A stretch of 9,210 nucleotides of DNA, taken from Hyphomicrobiales bacterium (GTDB lineage Bacteria; Pseudomonadota; Alphaproteobacteria; Rhizobiales; Beijerinckiaceae). The DNA lies in assembly GCA_028865375.1 (NCBI GenBank), contig JAGWKJ010000079.1, positions 1 through 9,210 of the forward strand, read 5' to 3'. Position numbers and translations under genes: made by a program. Each line of letters begins with the position of its first letter. Within the stretch, counting starts at the first letter, position 1. Under the pieces are notes generated by a model that saw only the letters and a program-made list of their open reading frames with translations, searched no databases and had not been told where the DNA came from. This document shows positions 7,247 through 9,210 of this stretch, piece after piece.

Positions 7247-7471
7247 ATGGACGCGTTGAACCTGTTCGGCCTCGCGGCGGTCGCCGCGATGATGGCGTGC
7301 TACGCGCTCGAAGCGCGCAGCGCGTGGTTCACGCTGGCGTTCGCCGGGTGCTGCGTGCTGGCCTCGGCCTATGGCTTCCTGCAGGGCGCCTGGCCGTTCG
7401 GATTGGTCGAGGCGGCGTGGTCGCTGGTGGCGCTCGCTCGCTGGCGGCGGGCGAGGGGCGCCGCGGCCTAG
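7247..7471 (+). CDS. Small three-helix membrane protein (CBU_0592-like)
   Basis: A 74-aa protein with three predicted membrane helices at about residues 4-21, 27-44 and 48-65, and a basic C-terminal tail (RWRRARG). The layout, with a final helix reading WPFGLVEAAWSLVALARW, resembles the small CBU_0592-like domain family, which has no established function; the assignment is from memory of the pattern and moderate. The start is supported by GGAAGGG 6 nt before the ATG. It follows dusA by 26 nt and probably shares its transcript. Its TAG stop (7469-7471) overlaps the TAG stop of the convergent betC (7470-7468) within one CTAG. Confidence 0.8.
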   Translation: MDALNLFGLAAVAAMMACYALEARSAWFTLAFAGCCVLASAYGFLQGAWPFGLVEAAWSLVALARWRRARGAAA

Positions 7472-9003
7472 GTCGCGGGCTTCGTCACGCGCGGGAATCG
7501 CGCCATCGCCTCGACGTCGTCGAGCGGCATGTGGCTGCGCACGTATTCCTGCGAGGCGTCGCGGAACGGCTGATGGTCCCAAGCGTGGCGTCGGCCTTGC
7601 TTGAGCGCGGCGTCGACCGTGCGGCGCCGGCGCTGGCTGGCGCGCACCTCGGCGTCGATCCGGCGCAGGTCCCAGCGCTTGGCGGCCTCGGCGCGGAAAC
7701 GCGCGATCACGTCGGCGCAGGCGGGGTCGGCCGCCCGGTTCGTCCGCTCGTCGGGGTCGCCCGCGACGTCGAACAGGAGGTCGGGGTCGGCCGGGCAATG
7801 CACGAACTTCCAGTCGCCCTCGCGCAGCATCACCACCGGCGCGATCGCGCCCTCGGCGAGATATTCGGCCGCCACGCCCGAGGGTCCCTCGCGCCCTTCG
7901 AGCCAGGGACGCAGCGAGCGCCCGTCGAACGGCGCGGCGGCGCCGGCCACCGGGTCGACGCCGGCGAAATCGGCGAGCGTGGGAGCGAGGTCGACCAGCG
8001 ACACTGGCGCGGCGACCCGGCGCGGCGGGAAGCGCCCGGGCGCGCCGACGATCAGCGGCACGCGCGCGGAGCCCTCGAAGAAGCTCATCTTGTACCAGAG
8101 CCCGCGCTCGCCCAGCATCTCGCCGTGGTCTGCGGTGAAGATCACGATCGCGTCCTTGGCGAACCCGGTCGCCTCCAGCGCCGCCGTCAGCCGGCCGAGG
8201 TTGCGGTCGACATAGGCGATCTCGCCGTAATAGGCGCGCCGCGCGGCGCGCACCTCGGCCTCGCTCACCGGCTCGGAATCGGTGGCGCAGACGCGCCGCA
8301 CGCGCGCCGAATGGGGATCGTGGCCTTCATCGGGCGGACCCGCGTGGCGCGGCATGTCGATCTCGTCGTCGCGATGGAGGTTCCAGTATTCCTCCGTGAT
8401 CGCAAACGGGTCGTGCGGATGCGTGAACGACGCGACGAGGCAGAACGGCCGGCGGTCGCGCGAGCGCGCCCAATCGTGCAGCGCGCGTTCGGCGGCGAAG
8501 GCGGTCTCCTCGTCGAAGTCGATCTGGTTGGTGCGCACGCAGACGCCGGCTTCGCGCACCGAGGACATGTTGTGGTACCATTCGGGGCGGTCCTGCGGGC
8601 GCTCCCAGTCGGGCGTCCAGCCGTAGTCGGCTGGATAGATGTCGGTCGTCAGCCGCTCCTCGAAGCCGTGCATCTGGTCGGGCCCGCAAAAGTGCATCTT
8701 GCCCGCCAGCGCGACGCGCCAGCCCGCCGCGCGCATGTAATGGGCGAAGGTCGGCACGTCGGCGGAAAACTCGGCCGCGTTGTCGTAGACGCGCGTGCGC
8801 GAGGCGAGCTGGCCCGACATGAAGGACGCGCGCGAAGGCGAGCAGAGCGGAAAGTTGCAATAGGCGTTCTCGAAGACGACGCCCGCCGCCGCCAGCCGGT
8901 CGAGGTTCGGCGTCTTGACGACCCGATGGCCGTAGGCACGCAGCCGCGGCGCCGACAATTGGTCGGCCATCACGATCAGGACGTTGGGTCGCTCGCCGGA
9001 CAT
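7468..9003 (-). CDS. betC: Choline-sulfatase BetC
   Basis: Hydrolyses choline-O-sulfate to choline and sulfate, feeding glycine betaine synthesis or sulfur and carbon supply. At 511 aa it is full length, with no signal peptide, so it is cytoplasmic. The sulfatase signature LCSPSRASF carries C54, which must be converted to formylglycine by a maturation enzyme not in this window. Other active-site features are D14 (VMADQ), K102 and H104 (GKMHF), H195 (FTHPHDP), D292-H293 (TADHGEM) and K305. HGFEERLTTDIYPADYGWTP and YHNM near residue 145 are typical of BetC. Residues about 455-505 are the choline-sulfatase C-terminal domain (ALKQG, WDHQPFRDASQEY, HMPLDDVEA, RFPR), which separates it from arylsulfatases. 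GAGGAG lies 10 nt before the ATG on the minus strand. No betA, betB, betI or choline transporter gene is adjacent within the window. Confidence 0.95.
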   Translation of the reverse strand: MSGERPNVLIVMADQLSAPRLRAYGHRVVKTPNLDRLAAAGVVFENAYCNFPLCSPSRASFMSGQLASRTRVYDNAAEFSADVPTFAHYMRAAGWRVALAGKMHFCGPDQMHGFEERLTTDIYPADYGWTPDWERPQDRPEWYHNMSSVREAGVCVRTNQIDFDEETAFAAERALHDWARSRDRRPFCLVASFTHPHDPFAITEEYWNLHRDDEIDMPRHAGPPDEGHDPHSARVRRVCATDSEPVSEAEVRAARRAYYGEIAYVDRNLGRLTAALEATGFAKDAIVIFTADHGEMLGERGLWYKMSFFEGSARVPLIVGAPGRFPPRRVAAPVSLVDLAPTLADFAGVDPVAGAAAPFDGRSLRPWLEGREGPSGVAAEYLAEGAIAPVVMLREGDWKFVHCPADPDLLFDVAGDPDERTNRAADPACADVIARFRAEAAKRWDLRRIDAEVRASQRRRRTVDAALKQGRRHAWDHQPFRDASQEYVRSHMPLDDVEAMARFPRVTKPAT

Positions 9004-9210
9004 CGCGTCGTCGCTCCTCGCGTCCGCGTCGCACGGACCCCCGGAGCTTAGGCGAAACGCGGGCGCGATGGCAGGCGGAAATCGCCTTGGCCGGGCCCGA
9101 ACCGCCGCGTGCGGGCGCCCGCAGTCCTTGCGCGCGAAAGCGCCGCGCGGCGCGAACGCCCGCGGGTTTGCGGTAGGCGGTTCTCGTCTCGTCGTCCCGC
9201 TCGACGAGCC
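9004..9210. promoter_or_regulatory. Upstream region of betC, no gene seen
   Basis: The betC promoter should lie here. A weak leftward candidate is CTGCCA (9074-9069), an 18-nt spacer and TAAGCT (9050-9045). Further out are two 14-bp perfect palindromes, TGCGGGCGCCCGCA (9110-9123) and GCGCCGCGCGGCGC (9140-9153). A 7-bp inverted repeat (CTCGTCG, 9188-9194, and CGACGAG, 9202-9208) lies at the window edge. No open frame with coding character is visible, and the next gene is outside the window. Confidence 0.35.

Overview
The window is very GC-rich chromosomal DNA. Its conserved proteins (GyrB, DusA and choline-sulfatase BetC) look alphaproteobacterial, most likely a soil- or plant-associated lineage such as Hyphomicrobiales or Rhodospirillales. 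That placement is inferred from protein style and composition; no 16S or other marker was available. Nothing marks it as a mobile or defence island: there are no tRNAs, transposases, integrases or CRISPR arrays, and most genes are housekeeping or metabolic.

Layout from left to right. The 3' part of a gene for a GGDEF-EAL c-di-GMP protein (1-1095, +) has a degenerate GGDEF motif and an intact EAL site. It converges on gyrB (1188-3629, -), with a palindromic hairpin in the 92-bp gap. A 228-bp gap separates gyrB from a divergent LysR-type regulator of the CrgA/DmlR-like group (3858-4763, +). The regulator converges, across a 22-bp perfect palindrome, on a small gene for a secreted 74-aa protein with two cysteines (4827-5051, -). 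About 500 bp without a convincing gene follows (5052-5551). It contains a 13-bp perfect-stem hairpin.

A co-directional run on the + strand comes next: a DoxX/DoxD-like four-helix membrane protein (5552-6133), tRNA-dihydrouridine synthase DusA (6210-7220) and a 74-aa three-helix membrane protein (7247-7471). DusA has no Shine-Dalgarno sequence, and a long stem-loop ends on the base before its ATG. The last gene's stop codon interlocks with that of the convergent choline-sulfatase betC (7468-9003, -) through a single CTAG. The final 207 bp upstream of betC hold palindromes but no gene.

Functionally this is a mosaic: signalling, DNA topology, transcription control, tRNA modification and osmolyte/sulfur acquisition. 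There is no single pathway. I did not find a clear new system. The points most worth a second look are the structured dusA start, the gene-free stretch with its hairpin, the small secreted protein, the DoxX-like gene with codon use unlike its neighbours, and the interlocked stop codons.
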